NCBI GenBank assembly: GCA_964440935.1
Contig: CAYTTY010000012.1
Location: 1-64,000 of the forward strand
Direction: 5' to 3'
DNA: 64,000 bases
Source of the DNA: WJJR01 sp964440935
GTDB lineage: Bacteria; Zixibacteria; MSB-5A5; WJJR01
Below are positions 17,612-25,792 of this stretch, one piece after another. How positions within the stretch are numbered: position 1 is the first letter of the stretch; the number at the start of each line of letters is the position of its first letter. Under the pieces are notes generated by a model. It had not been told where the DNA came from. It saw only the letters and a list, made by a program, of their open reading frames with translations, and searched no databases. The translations under genes and the position numbers were made by a program.

Positions 17612-18586
17612 TCAGACCTCCTCCAGGACCGCGTAGCTGTGGCGGCGCCGCTGGATATACTTGAGCATCATGTCGCGTGCTTGTGTCAGGCGCACACCGA
17701 CCAAATCATCAACCTCGTAGTCGGTCAGCACGCCCAACCAGAAGTCATCAACCGCTTCCAGAATCACCCGTCCGGCGCTGGAGCGTATCTCGATGCGCTG
17801 CGGTTCCACTTCTCCACCGCGCGAAAGGCAGTACTGATTGAAACGGACCATCTCGATGGAGGTCGGCGCCCAATACTCGACCGCCCCGGTGTAATCCTGG
17901 CGTTGCCAGAACGCCAATGGCAGCCCTTCGCGATCGACCATCCAGCACATCCGAATGCCGGTATATTCGCCGACGTAGGCGACCGCCGCATCGAGATCGG
18001 GCGTATTGTCGGGGGCTGCTCCGTGTGATGCGGTTCGTCCGGCTGAATTCGCCGGTCGGGTGGCGACCAGTTTCGGCGCCGCTGTAACCGTGCCTGTGGT
18101 GCTTGATCCCGAAGGGCGGGGCGTCGAGTAGCTCGTGGACATGGCGAACCGCGGCTTTGGCGCCGGCTCGGCATAGACGATCTTCCAAATCGCTCTGAGG
18201 ACTAAGGGCGCCGAAAACACATGCAAAAGGACGGTGAACGGATACGACCACATCGCCATCGACGCCGTGTCCTGAAATCCGTAGTTGTTATTGAATGCGG
18301 CCAAACCGGCGAACAGCAGCGCGCACACCAGGCGATAAACCACCGTCATTCCTGAGGCAATGAACCGTTGCGATCCTTTTAGCGTGGGCACCAGGAACAG
18401 AAGGGCCACGAAGTAGATCAGCCATTCGACCAAGACGATCGCCGGATGGAATTTGAAGTGGCCCAGACCAACCGTTTTCGGATACAGCAGGAGTGGCAGG
18501 ACGGCCAACACACCGGTCCACAAGATGATCTGACGGACGGCGACAGCGGTGCCGGGTCGTATGGATTGTCGTCTGGGCATAGTCAT
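17612..18586 (-). CDS. Membrane protein with a C-terminal roadblock-like domain
   Basis: 324 residues. Four hydrophobic helices lie at about 15-35, 48-70, 80-100 and 110-135, followed by a Pro/Ser/Thr-rich linker (about 140-195) and a C-terminal domain (about 198-315) with GEYTGIRMCWMVDREGLPLAFW, a long helix and DFWLGVLTDYEVDDLVGVRL. The strand and helix order of that last part resembles a roadblock domain. If correct, this would tether a roadblock protein to the inner membrane beside MglA. The domain call rests on pattern only; no close family is recognised. Encoded 14 bases after the TPR-roadblock gene. Confidence 0.6.
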   Translation of the reverse strand: MTMPRRQSIRPGTAVAVRQIILWTGVLAVLPLLLYPKTVGLGHFKFHPAIVLVEWLIYFVALLFLVPTLKGSQRFIASGMTVVYRLVCALLFAGLAAFNNNYGFQDTASMAMWSYPFTVLLHVFSAPLVLRAIWKIVYAEPAPKPRFAMSTSYSTPRPSGSSTTGTVTAAPKLVATRPANSAGRTASHGAAPDNTPDLDAAVAYVGEYTGIRMCWMVDREGLPLAFWQRQDYTGAVEYWAPTSIEMVRFNQYCLSRGGEVEPQRIEIRSSAGRVILEAVDDFWLGVLTDYEVDDLVGVRLTQARDMMLKYIQRRRHSYAVLEEV

Positions 18587-18600
18587 AACCTTCTATCGCA

Positions 18601-19503
18601 TCACGGTTCTGAACTCTCATCCGGGTCTGAATGGTTTGTCCTGTCGGAGCGGTCGATGCGCGCATACCAGTCGATTGCGAAGCGCCGTGCCTCGCCGTAG
18701 GACATGCCAGATTCTCCGATCAATCCGAGAATCATCGCGTCAAAACGGCCGCACCAGAGTTCACCCTGATCGGTTTCAACGCGCAGTTCACCGAGTGATC
18801 CACTGCTTATCCCTTTGAGGTGGGAGTCAATCTCACGGAACGCATCGAGAAGCGCGTTCACCGCAGGATCGCCGGTGGTTGTCGCATCGACGGGATAAAT
18901 CACGTTCGCATTCTCATCCCAAGCGAACACCGATGTCACACCCCGCAACCGGCGGATCTGGTCGGCCCATTCCGCCCACGTTAGCGTTTCGTCGGGACGG
19001 GGGGTCGTGGCTGTGTCGACCATCTCGGGCTGAGTGTCGGCGGTATCGCCAATGTCGGTCGAATCGATGGTTTGCGCCGGTCGGTCACGCACTGCCTTCA
19101 TTCGCGCCACGAGATCAATCACGGCCGGGTTACGCCGCTCAGCTCGCTGCAATCGTTCGATGATCGGCTGCGCCGCGGACGCGTCACCCATTTCAATGAA
19201 CAGTTCCGCTTCGAGGAGATCGGTGCCCCGTGTCGAACCATCAATCTCGATCGCTTTGCGCAGCGAAGCCATTGCATCGGGCAACATCTTTTGATGCAAA
19301 AACAATTTGGTCATTACGAGATGCGCCGGCGCATAGTCAGGATGATGTTTCAGTCCGCTTTTGCAGACGGCGAAGGCGCGTCCGAACTCACCTCGACGGC
19401 GATAGGCCTCAGCGAGGGCCGCAAAGACTTGTGAATGGGGATTGTCGGCCAGTATCGCGAGACACCGCTCGATGCGCTCATCGAGTTCCGCTACAGTTAT
19501 CAT
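18601..19503 (-). CDS. TPR protein with a C-terminal roadblock-like domain
   Basis: 300 residues. The N-terminal half (about 5-140) has three to four tetratricopeptide-type helix pairs, such as NPHSQVFAALAEAYRRRGEF and HPDYAPAHLVMTKLFLHQ. A Thr/Asp-rich linker (145-175) leads to a C-terminal part (about 175-285) that begins WADQIRRLRGVTSVFAWDENANVIY and ends MILGLIGESGMSYGEARRFAIDW, consistent with a roadblock fold. The TPR part would recruit partners while the roadblock part dimerises or binds the GTPase. The domain assignment is by pattern. Confidence 0.65.
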   Translation of the reverse strand: MITVAELDERIERCLAILADNPHSQVFAALAEAYRRRGEFGRAFAVCKSGLKHHPDYAPAHLVMTKLFLHQKMLPDAMASLRKAIEIDGSTRGTDLLEAELFIEMGDASAAQPIIERLQRAERRNPAVIDLVARMKAVRDRPAQTIDSTDIGDTADTQPEMVDTATTPRPDETLTWAEWADQIRRLRGVTSVFAWDENANVIYPVDATTTGDPAVNALLDAFREIDSHLKGISSGSLGELRVETDQGELWCGRFDAMILGLIGESGMSYGEARRFAIDWYARIDRSDRTNHSDPDESSEP

Positions 19504-19694
19504 CTAGCCACCCTGGATAGACCAACCCTCTGAACAGCCCGCACCCTGCTCGCCACTTCGGGCTATCTCCTTATGACATTTATAGGTATCGACCCTTGGG
19601 GGATTCTTCTTAACGATTGTGTGAACGGTAGAAGTGCCCTGGACAGAATCGATTGCCCGTAATTGGAAGGTGCACCACAATAGGTTAGCCGTTC
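19504..19694. other. Untranslated gap upstream of the TPR-roadblock gene
   Basis: 191 bases with no gene. Read on the minus strand it holds an AT-rich CCTATAAATG about 70 bases before the end of the gap, which may be a -10 region though no good -35 accompanies it, and an AGCCCG/CGGGCT stem with a large loop near the TPR gene. It may therefore hold a separate promoter for the roadblock-mglA-pil run. Confidence 0.35.
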
Positions 19695-20093
19695 TCACCC
19701 GGCCAGCAAGCGCCGCATCCGCGCGGCTCCCACTAAGATGATGAGCACGGCCCCCAATCGGAGGACACCAACCCAGAAATCCGACATCGGCAGGAGCCCC
19801 GCTTCGGCTCCGAAACCGGCCATCTGTGCCAATCCGAGGACGAGAAATCCCAATGTGAACCACTGCCAGCCCTGAGCAATGCGGCCGCCGCGAACAGAAT
19901 TGTACACCTTGAATGCGGTCAGCGCACAGGCCGCGGCGACCAACAACAGCGCGAGTTCAACAAGTGCGCCACCGCTGAACATTCCGCCACCCTGCGATTC
20001 TGTTTCGGCCACGGCCATCGATGGATACAGGAGAACCACGGCTGGTCCAGCCAGTCCCAGCAGCCTATGTGTGATTCGGCTCGACATAATCAT
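19695..20093 (-). CDS. Small membrane protein of unknown function
   Basis: 132 residues: an N-terminal hydrophobic segment with signal-peptide features ending near VAEA/ETESQG, then three further hydrophobic helices (about 42-62, 78-95 and 108-125) and a short basic tail (RMRRLLAG). I recognise no family. Its ATG overlaps the stop of the PATAN-MshEN gene (ATGA), so the two are translationally coupled and probably made in fixed proportion, which suggests it is that protein's membrane partner or anchor. Confidence 0.7.
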   Translation of the reverse strand: MIMSSRITHRLLGLAGPAVVLLYPSMAVAETESQGGGMFSGGALVELALLLVAAACALTAFKVYNSVRGGRIAQGWQWFTLGFLVLGLAQMAGFGAEAGLLPMSDFWVGVLRLGAVLIILVGAARMRRLLAG

Positions 20094-21262
20094 GCTCCCA
20101 TCAGCGCCCGTCGAAATTCAAGGGCGATATCGTAACGTTCGGCCAGGTCGCGCTTTTGCGCTAAGAGGAAGGTGACATCTTTTTGTATAGCAGCTCGAAC
20201 CTGACCGGCGACATGAGGACTGATCAGATCGCGCAGTGCCATCACCTTGTCGGCCAGCAGGCGATTCGCCAAATCCAACACCCGATGCAGGCGGATTGGA
20301 TCGGCGATACGCTTGACGACTTCGCGGAACTCCGACTCCGAACCGCCGCTGGCGGCGGTCAGAATACCGACCAACTCGGCATGATTGTCGGTGCATTCCG
20401 GCGGTACGGTGAAGAAGATCCGGTCTCCGTGAGCACCGAGATATTCCGTAAGCACCTTGTGCACGGACCCGAGCGAGTGTGAGTACAGCCGGTACACCAA
20501 ATCGTAGAGCTGGAACTCCTCCGATCGACGTGAGACACGTTCTGCAGCGTCCGGACATTCTTCCAACAAATGGTTTTGCAGCAGTTTGTGGAGCGACTTC
20601 GACGCGGCATATTCACCGTGCGAACCCGATACGAGGATGTCGTTAATACTGCGTTCCCCATTGATGGCGGAGAGCACTTCGATGTCCTCAGCGGTCAGCG
20701 TGATCTCCTCATTTTCGAGCTGAGGCGATGGTGTCAGCCGCAGCACAGTATCACCATCAGGCAATGAATGTGCGACTTCCATATACTCATCGAACCGACG
20801 CGCGCCTTCCATCATCACATTGAGTGAATTCAACTCGACCGGGATATGAGTCGCATCGGGCGCCTCACTATCGACGAACTCAAATTGGCCATCCGGGTAG
20901 CTGAAGACCGAGTAGACCATCTCCTCGACTTGCGCCCGCAGGGCGTCCACCACCTTGCTCCGGTCGCACAGTCCCAGCTCGATCAATGTGTGTCCCAGAC
21001 GTTTCCCATTGGCGGATTGACGCTTCAATGCGCGGTCAAGCTCATCGGCACTCAACACACCACGGCGGATCAACAACTGGCCGAGCCGTTCTTCTTCAAT
21101 GTTCGAATCGGATGATGCGGCGACAACGTCGCCACCCTTGAAGTAGATGTACTTCGCTCCCTGAGGCCGGAACAGACGCAAAACACCGGTCTTCTTTCCG
21201 GTAGCAATCAGTTGGAGGATATCTCCAAATGAGAGTGTGCGCAGATTCCCTGTGAATCCCAT
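20090..21262 (-). CDS. PATAN (DUF4388) protein with embedded MshEN cyclic-di-GMP signature
   Basis: 390 residues. The opening GFTGNLRTLSFGDILQLIA and the strand pair VLRLFRPQGAKYIYFKGGDVV are typical of DUF4388/PATAN domains, and FSYPDGQFEFVDSEA (about 120-134) closes that fold. Between them (59-111) stand two consecutive MshEN-type half-motifs: R59-L60-G61, G68, L75, L79, Q82; a five-residue spacer; then R88-L89-G90, G97, V104, L108, Q111. This is the known pattern by which MshEN domains bind cyclic di-GMP. The rest is helical with no recognised family. First gene of the cluster; ATGA overlap with the following gene. Confidence 0.82.
   Translation of the reverse strand: MGFTGNLRTLSFGDILQLIATGKKTGVLRLFRPQGAKYIYFKGGDVVAASSDSNIEEERLGQLLIRRGVLSADELDRALKRQSANGKRLGHTLIELGLCDRSKVVDALRAQVEEMVYSVFSYPDGQFEFVDSEAPDATHIPVELNSLNVMMEGARRFDEYMEVAHSLPDGDTVLRLTPSPQLENEEITLTAEDIEVLSAINGERSINDILVSGSHGEYAASKSLHKLLQNHLLEECPDAAERVSRRSEEFQLYDLVYRLYSHSLGSVHKVLTEYLGAHGDRIFFTVPPECTDNHAELVGILTAASGGSESEFREVVKRIADPIRLHRVLDLANRLLADKVMALRDLISPHVAGQVRAAIQKDVTFLLAQKRDLAERYDIALEFRRALMGA
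20930..21088 (-). other. Coding segment for the tandem MshEN half-motifs
   Basis: Codes residues 59-111 of the PATAN protein. Both halves follow RLG-x2-two hydrophobics-x2-G-two hydrophobics-x4-L-x3-L-x2-Q, except for a cysteine at 99 and a valine at 104 in the second half. The exact spacer length of five residues is that of cyclic-di-GMP-binding MshEN domains as described for MshE. Confidence 0.7.
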
Positions 21263-21338
21263 AGAGAAGTTCCCGACGCGGCCATCCTATGGGCCGCGTT
21301 TCGCCCTTTATCTTTATCGGGGGCAAGGGAATCGCGCT

Positions 21339-23654
21339 TTACTGAACGGAGGTGTCCCGCCACCGACTATTTGCGATGGTTGGCAAAATACTGATCCCGC
21401 TGGGCCGCCATTCGATGGTGATCCCACCGTGAATCGGAGTGCACCAGAAGGTGATATCGGGGAAATGCGTGCGCATGTCGTCGAACCAGTTGCGGGGATT
21501 CCGGTGAGGAATGTCGTTGCCGTAGAGCACGACATCCTGAGCCGCCGTCGGGGAGAGCAGGCGGCGCAGAAGCCGGGGCGGCGTGTTGGCCGGCAGGATG
21601 AGGACATCCGATCGTCCCGCCAGCAGGCTTCTCCAACCGACTGTCGCCGTGTCACTTGGAAGTGATCTAATGAAGGTCGCCTGATGGCCGTGCCGTGCGA
21701 TCTGGTCGGCCCAGTACCGGTCACGCCGGTTAACTCCGGGAAGCTCGGAGAGATAGCGAACATGATGTGGGGTGACTCCCGGTGCCCCGTTTTCCAACGG
21801 TCTTGATGTCTCGTCAACGAGGCTGGTAAGCCACGCGTCGACATCAAGTTGGTTGGTTGACAGACCTTCATGCCGCAGGAATGGTTCTATTACCCACTCC
21901 CTCATGTTGAATGTCACCTGAGGATCATCGGTGAACAGACGGACTTCATCAGTCGGGCCGCCATTGAAGACCGCCACATGGGCACGGCCCGCATCCAGGA
22001 GTGTGAGTTTGTGGGATGGTGGTGGTGCATCGGACAGGAATGAGATTGTAACGGTGACGATAGCAGTCCCACTGAGGTTGTAGGCGGCGGGACGAACTAA
22101 ACGATACCGGTGTCGCCAGTTCAGCACAGCCATGAACACACCATACACTATCACAATTGAAACCAACGATGGATTGGGCCAGCGGAGAACCGCTACCGGC
22201 AGCGCTGCAAATGATCCGGCGATAGTCAGAAACAGTTTCAACAGAAGCTGCAGCGGAATGCTCAGCAGCGCCGCCAACCCCGACCACACCAAGTCGCACA
22301 GAAGCAGACCAATGCTGAGGTAGACGCACACCGAGGCCAGTGGAACCAACAGGAGATTCGCTGGCAGAGTGACGATCGGCACCTCGGCAAAGTGCCAGGC
22401 GATGATCGGGGCTGTCGAGACAGTTGCTGCCGTTGTCGACACGCACAAGATCAGCAGCCACCGTTTCCAGCGCTTTCGTGGTTGTCGCTTCCAGTAGCGC
22501 ATGGAACCAACCACTGTGATAATGCTGATGACGGCCGCAAACGAGAGTTGAAACCCGGGTTGAAACAGATGCGTGGGCGAGTGGATCAGAATAATGATCG
22601 CCGCTACGCCGACGGCATTAAGCGGACGGATCGGGCGGCGCATGAGCGATCCCGTCATCAACGCTCCAACCATCAAAGACGCCCGCACCACCGATGGTTC
22701 ATTTCGTGCCAGAAAACAGAAGGCGACAACGACGGCGATTACGAGCACTGATCGCGGCGCGCGCGGCACCCCAAGCAACTTCAGCGGCAACAGCACCAAC
22801 CCCACCACCAACCACACATTGGCGCCGGAGACGGCCAGCAGATGCAATGCACCGGCATCGCGGACGGTATTCAGAATCGTTGGCGGCAACTCGCCGATCT
22901 CTCCGATGAGAAACCCCAGAATCAATGTTCGCGGCATTTTGGATAGATGCTCAGCAAACACATCGCGCAGCCACTGCCGGACCGGTTCGACCAATCGATG
23001 CATTGAGAAACCGTCGTCGGGATGGTCGAGGCGGATGATGCGTCCGGCGGGACGAATGAGCGCATCGATGCCTTTGTTAAACAGGTGATCGGCATAATCG
23101 AATCCGCCCGGATTGCGGCGCTCATGCGGAAGTACGACACGTGCGGGCAGACGCACCAAGTCGCCGTGCCGCAGGCTGTCGAGAGAGCGGCGTGAGGTAA
23201 GCAGGACGGTCGATTTTAGGGGGGCGGTCCCATGACGCGTGCGTACACTGGTAAGACCAATCGGTACGCGCGAGCCGGAGAGACGCTGCTGCGGCGATCC
23301 GGCAACCTGGCCAAACAGTTCGACCGGCCGCTTGTAATCGGCCAAATCGACCAAACCGGGATTGGGACGGTTGCTGGTAACGGATGAGTAACGGATACCG
23401 CCAAGCGTAACCGTTAGAAGAGCGACTGACAAGGTGATGAGTAGAACCGATGATCGACGAGCCAACATGATAGTCGCAACTGCGAGGACGAACGCCACGC
23501 CGCCCGCCCACAGCCCGTCGGCCGTTGTCCAGTGGCTCAACCGCGCACACAGCACACCGGCGCCAATGAGAATGGCCAGGAGTAATGCCGGATGTCGTGT
23601 GGCCTCGACACGTGATTGCAGTGTCGCTGCGCTGGATGATAGCCGTATCGTCAA
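21339..23654 (-). CDS. comEC: ComEC/Rec2-family DNA uptake channel with a degenerate beta-lactamase-like domain
   Basis: Inner-membrane channel for single-stranded DNA in natural transformation. The 771 residues show hydrophobic helices at the start, the periplasmic OB-like region with NPGGFDYADHLFNKGIDAL, and the Competence domain with LLAVSGANVWLVVGLVLLP and ten or so helices. The C-terminal part starts KLTLLDAGRAHVAVF, as in the metallo-beta-lactamase-like domain, but where that domain should have THPHADH it reads TSLVDET, so the metal ligands are missing. Lies 76 bases upstream of the PATAN gene, in the same direction as the pilus cluster. Confidence 0.9.
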   Translation of the reverse strand: MTIRLSSSAATLQSRVEATRHPALLLAILIGAGVLCARLSHWTTADGLWAGGVAFVLAVATIMLARRSSVLLITLSVALLTVTLGGIRYSSVTSNRPNPGLVDLADYKRPVELFGQVAGSPQQRLSGSRVPIGLTSVRTRHGTAPLKSTVLLTSRRSLDSLRHGDLVRLPARVVLPHERRNPGGFDYADHLFNKGIDALIRPAGRIIRLDHPDDGFSMHRLVEPVRQWLRDVFAEHLSKMPRTLILGFLIGEIGELPPTILNTVRDAGALHLLAVSGANVWLVVGLVLLPLKLLGVPRAPRSVLVIAVVVAFCFLARNEPSVVRASLMVGALMTGSLMRRPIRPLNAVGVAAIIILIHSPTHLFQPGFQLSFAAVISIITVVGSMRYWKRQPRKRWKRWLLILCVSTTAATVSTAPIIAWHFAEVPIVTLPANLLLVPLASVCVYLSIGLLLCDLVWSGLAALLSIPLQLLLKLFLTIAGSFAALPVAVLRWPNPSLVSIVIVYGVFMAVLNWRHRYRLVRPAAYNLSGTAIVTVTISFLSDAPPPSHKLTLLDAGRAHVAVFNGGPTDEVRLFTDDPQVTFNMREWVIEPFLRHEGLSTNQLDVDAWLTSLVDETSRPLENGAPGVTPHHVRYLSELPGVNRRDRYWADQIARHGHQATFIRSLPSDTATVGWRSLLAGRSDVLILPANTPPRLLRRLLSPTAAQDVVLYGNDIPHRNPRNWFDDMRTHFPDITFWCTPIHGGITIEWRPSGISILPTIANSRWRDTSVQ

Positions 23655-23714
23655 CGCACAAATGCGCCCGATGCCGTGGACCTCTCGCCGTTATTCAGTT
23701 GGATACTACAGGGC

Positions 23715-25043
23715 CTAAATGAGAAGATAGCGGGCAATGGCTCCGGCCGCAAGAATATACATCACCGGATGGACATCGCGCGGCTTGCCGGCTACTAATT
23801 TGACAATCGGATACAGGATAAAGCCAAGCGACAATCCATCAGCGATCGACAGCGACAGCGGAATGCCGGTCATGATCAAGAACGCGGGAAGCGATTCGGT
23901 GACATCATCCCAGGGGATGTCGCGCGCCATGCGCGTCATCAACGCCCCGACGATGATGAGTGCCGGTGCGGTAATGGGCTGAAGCGTGACGCCCGACGGA
24001 AGCGTAATTCCGCCGGCAATCGCTTCGACCAGTGGTGAGATGAACAACGCGAGGAGAAATCCAATGGCCACAATAACAGCCGCAAGTCCCGTGCGGGCCC
24101 CGACAGCAATCCCGGAGGTTGATTCGACGTACGATGTCAGTGTCGAGGTGCCGAAAATCGCGCCGAGCACGGTCCCGACCGAATCGGCGGTGAAGGCGCG
24201 GCGAGCGCGGGGCAACTCCTCCCCTTTGAAGAAACAACCCTGCTTCCCTATGGCCGCAAGCGTTCCCACCGTGTCGACGACATCCATAAACAGAAACACA
24301 AAGACCGCTGCCAGGAAATCGGCGCTCAGTTCAGGGAGCCAGGTGAGCTGGCCGAACGTGGGAGCAACCGACGGTGGCGCACCGACGATCCCGTCGATGT
24401 GGATAATCCCGGTCGCCCACGCGATGATCGCCGTGGATAACAGTCCCCAGAAGACGGCGCCGTAAATGTTGCGCACCATCAACAAGACGGTAATCAACAG
24501 TCCCGCCAACGCCAGCAATGTCGGGCCTTGTGTCAAATCCCCAATGCTGACCGGCGCACCGGTTCCTTGGACCACGATCCCCGCATTCGTAAATCCGAGA
24601 AATGCGATCAACAGCCCGACGCCGATGCCAGTGGCGCTCTTGAGTGAGTCGGGAATCGCGCGGAGTACCGCTTCGCGCGCCCGGACCACCGACAGAATGA
24701 CGAAGATGATCCCAGCGTAGAAGGCCGCACTGAGCGCGTCGGTCCAGTGCATGCCGCTGGCCAACACGACGCCGTAGACGAAGAAGAAATTCTCCCCCAT
24801 GCCGGGAGCAACGGCGATCGGATAGCGCGCCAGGATGCCCATCATAAGCGTCGCAATCGCCGTCGAGATGCAGGTCGCGAACATGACGGCGCCGACGTCC
24901 ATTCCCGCTTCGGCCAGGATCGCCGGTTGCAGGAAGATGATGTACGCCATCGTCAGGAAGGTCGTCGCGCCGCCGGTGATCTCCCCGCGCCAAGTGGCTC
25001 CCTGGCCGGAGAAATCAAACCATTCGGCAAGACGATTTAACAT
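23715..25043 (-). CDS. AzgA-type NCS2 purine permease
   Basis: Proton-coupled inner-membrane transporter, probably for adenine, guanine or hypoxanthine. The 442 residues hold about 12-14 helices, with the N-terminal family feature EITGGATTFLTMAYIIFLQP, then PIAVAPGMGENFFFVYGVVL, and FMDVVDTVGTLAAIGKQ followed by TLTSYVESTSGIAVGARTGL. These place it in the AzgA branch and not among the uracil or xanthine (UraA/UapA) carriers. The precise substrate is unknown. It follows the SIMPL gene by 17 bases. Confidence 0.9.
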   Translation of the reverse strand: MLNRLAEWFDFSGQGATWRGEITGGATTFLTMAYIIFLQPAILAEAGMDVGAVMFATCISTAIATLMMGILARYPIAVAPGMGENFFFVYGVVLASGMHWTDALSAAFYAGIIFVILSVVRAREAVLRAIPDSLKSATGIGVGLLIAFLGFTNAGIVVQGTGAPVSIGDLTQGPTLLALAGLLITVLLMVRNIYGAVFWGLLSTAIIAWATGIIHIDGIVGAPPSVAPTFGQLTWLPELSADFLAAVFVFLFMDVVDTVGTLAAIGKQGCFFKGEELPRARRAFTADSVGTVLGAIFGTSTLTSYVESTSGIAVGARTGLAAVIVAIGFLLALFISPLVEAIAGGITLPSGVTLQPITAPALIIVGALMTRMARDIPWDDVTESLPAFLIMTGIPLSLSIADGLSLGFILYPIVKLVAGKPRDVHPVMYILAAGAIARYLLI

Positions 25044-25060
25044 GATGGCATAGGTGCTAT

Positions 25061-25792
25061 CTATCGAACGATTGCGTAACGGGCTCGCACGCGTGCGCGG
25101 ATCTCAATGGGCTCAGGATTGACGGTGGTGAAGTCGGACGGATCCGGGATGATGTGCTGTGGACGTTGCTGCTCAAACAGGTCATCGGAGCCTGGAATTG
25201 GATGTGTTTCTTCGGGCGTCGGCGCATTGGAGAGTTCTTCGCAACCCAATGGCGGGCCGAGTGTCACATTCAATTCGCGTGCAACGACCTCGGCGCGGCG
25301 ACGCGCGTCATCAATGGCGTCTTCGAGAGCGGATTCGTAGACCACTCTTGGTTCATCGAGTTGAAAATTCATCGTAATCTTCGCTGCCTTGAGATTATGC
25401 GCACGATCAAGCATGTCGGTGGCGGCGGTGAAATCATCGAGACGGACACGCATCGTGATCGTCGCCCAGAACGCGAGACGTTTCGGTTCATCGGGCAACG
25501 GTCTGCGGATCATTGCGCGGTCGAGTCGCCAGTCGCCGGGATCGAGGCCGAATTGACGGAACTCGACAACCATTTCCTCGGCACGGGCATCGACCGCCTC
25601 GGCAGCCTCTCTCGCGGTTGGAGCAATCGACATGACGGTGATTCCGAGTTCAAGCACTGTTGGCGGTTTACTCTGCACACTCGAACCCCACACGACGATC
25701 TCGCGGTCGGATTGTTGTGCATGTGCCGCCCCGACGGTTAGACATCCGATGAGAATGACGGCAGCCGTTATGAGTAACGTTCGTTTTGTCAT
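25061..25792 (-). CDS. Periplasmic SIMPL (DUF541) domain protein
   Basis: 243 residues with a clear signal peptide (KRTLLITAAVILIGCLTVGAAHA, cut about residue 25) and the SIMPL fold: REIVVWGSSVQSKPP opening, a long helix with TAREAAEAVDARAEEMVVEFRQ, and paired helices with ALEDAIDDARRRAEVVARELNVTLG. SIMPL proteins are poorly understood, secreted and sometimes oligomeric. The true start is the ATG at 25792, which overlaps the murJ stop (ATGA); the longer frame would enter murJ. The end contains an acidic/proline-rich region before the last strand. Confidence 0.85.
   Translation of the reverse strand: MTKRTLLITAAVILIGCLTVGAAHAQQSDREIVVWGSSVQSKPPTVLELGITVMSIAPTAREAAEAVDARAEEMVVEFRQFGLDPGDWRLDRAMIRRPLPDEPKRLAFWATITMRVRLDDFTAATDMLDRAHNLKAAKITMNFQLDEPRVVYESALEDAIDDARRRAEVVARELNVTLGPPLGCEELSNAPTPEETHPIPGSDDLFEQQRPQHIIPDPSDFTTVNPEPIEIRARVRARYAIVR

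Noticed and set aside
19504..19694. Cyclic-di-GMP riboswitch before the TPR-roadblock gene
   Set aside because: Only one 6-bp stem with a large loop is present, and the conserved GEMM core bases are missing.
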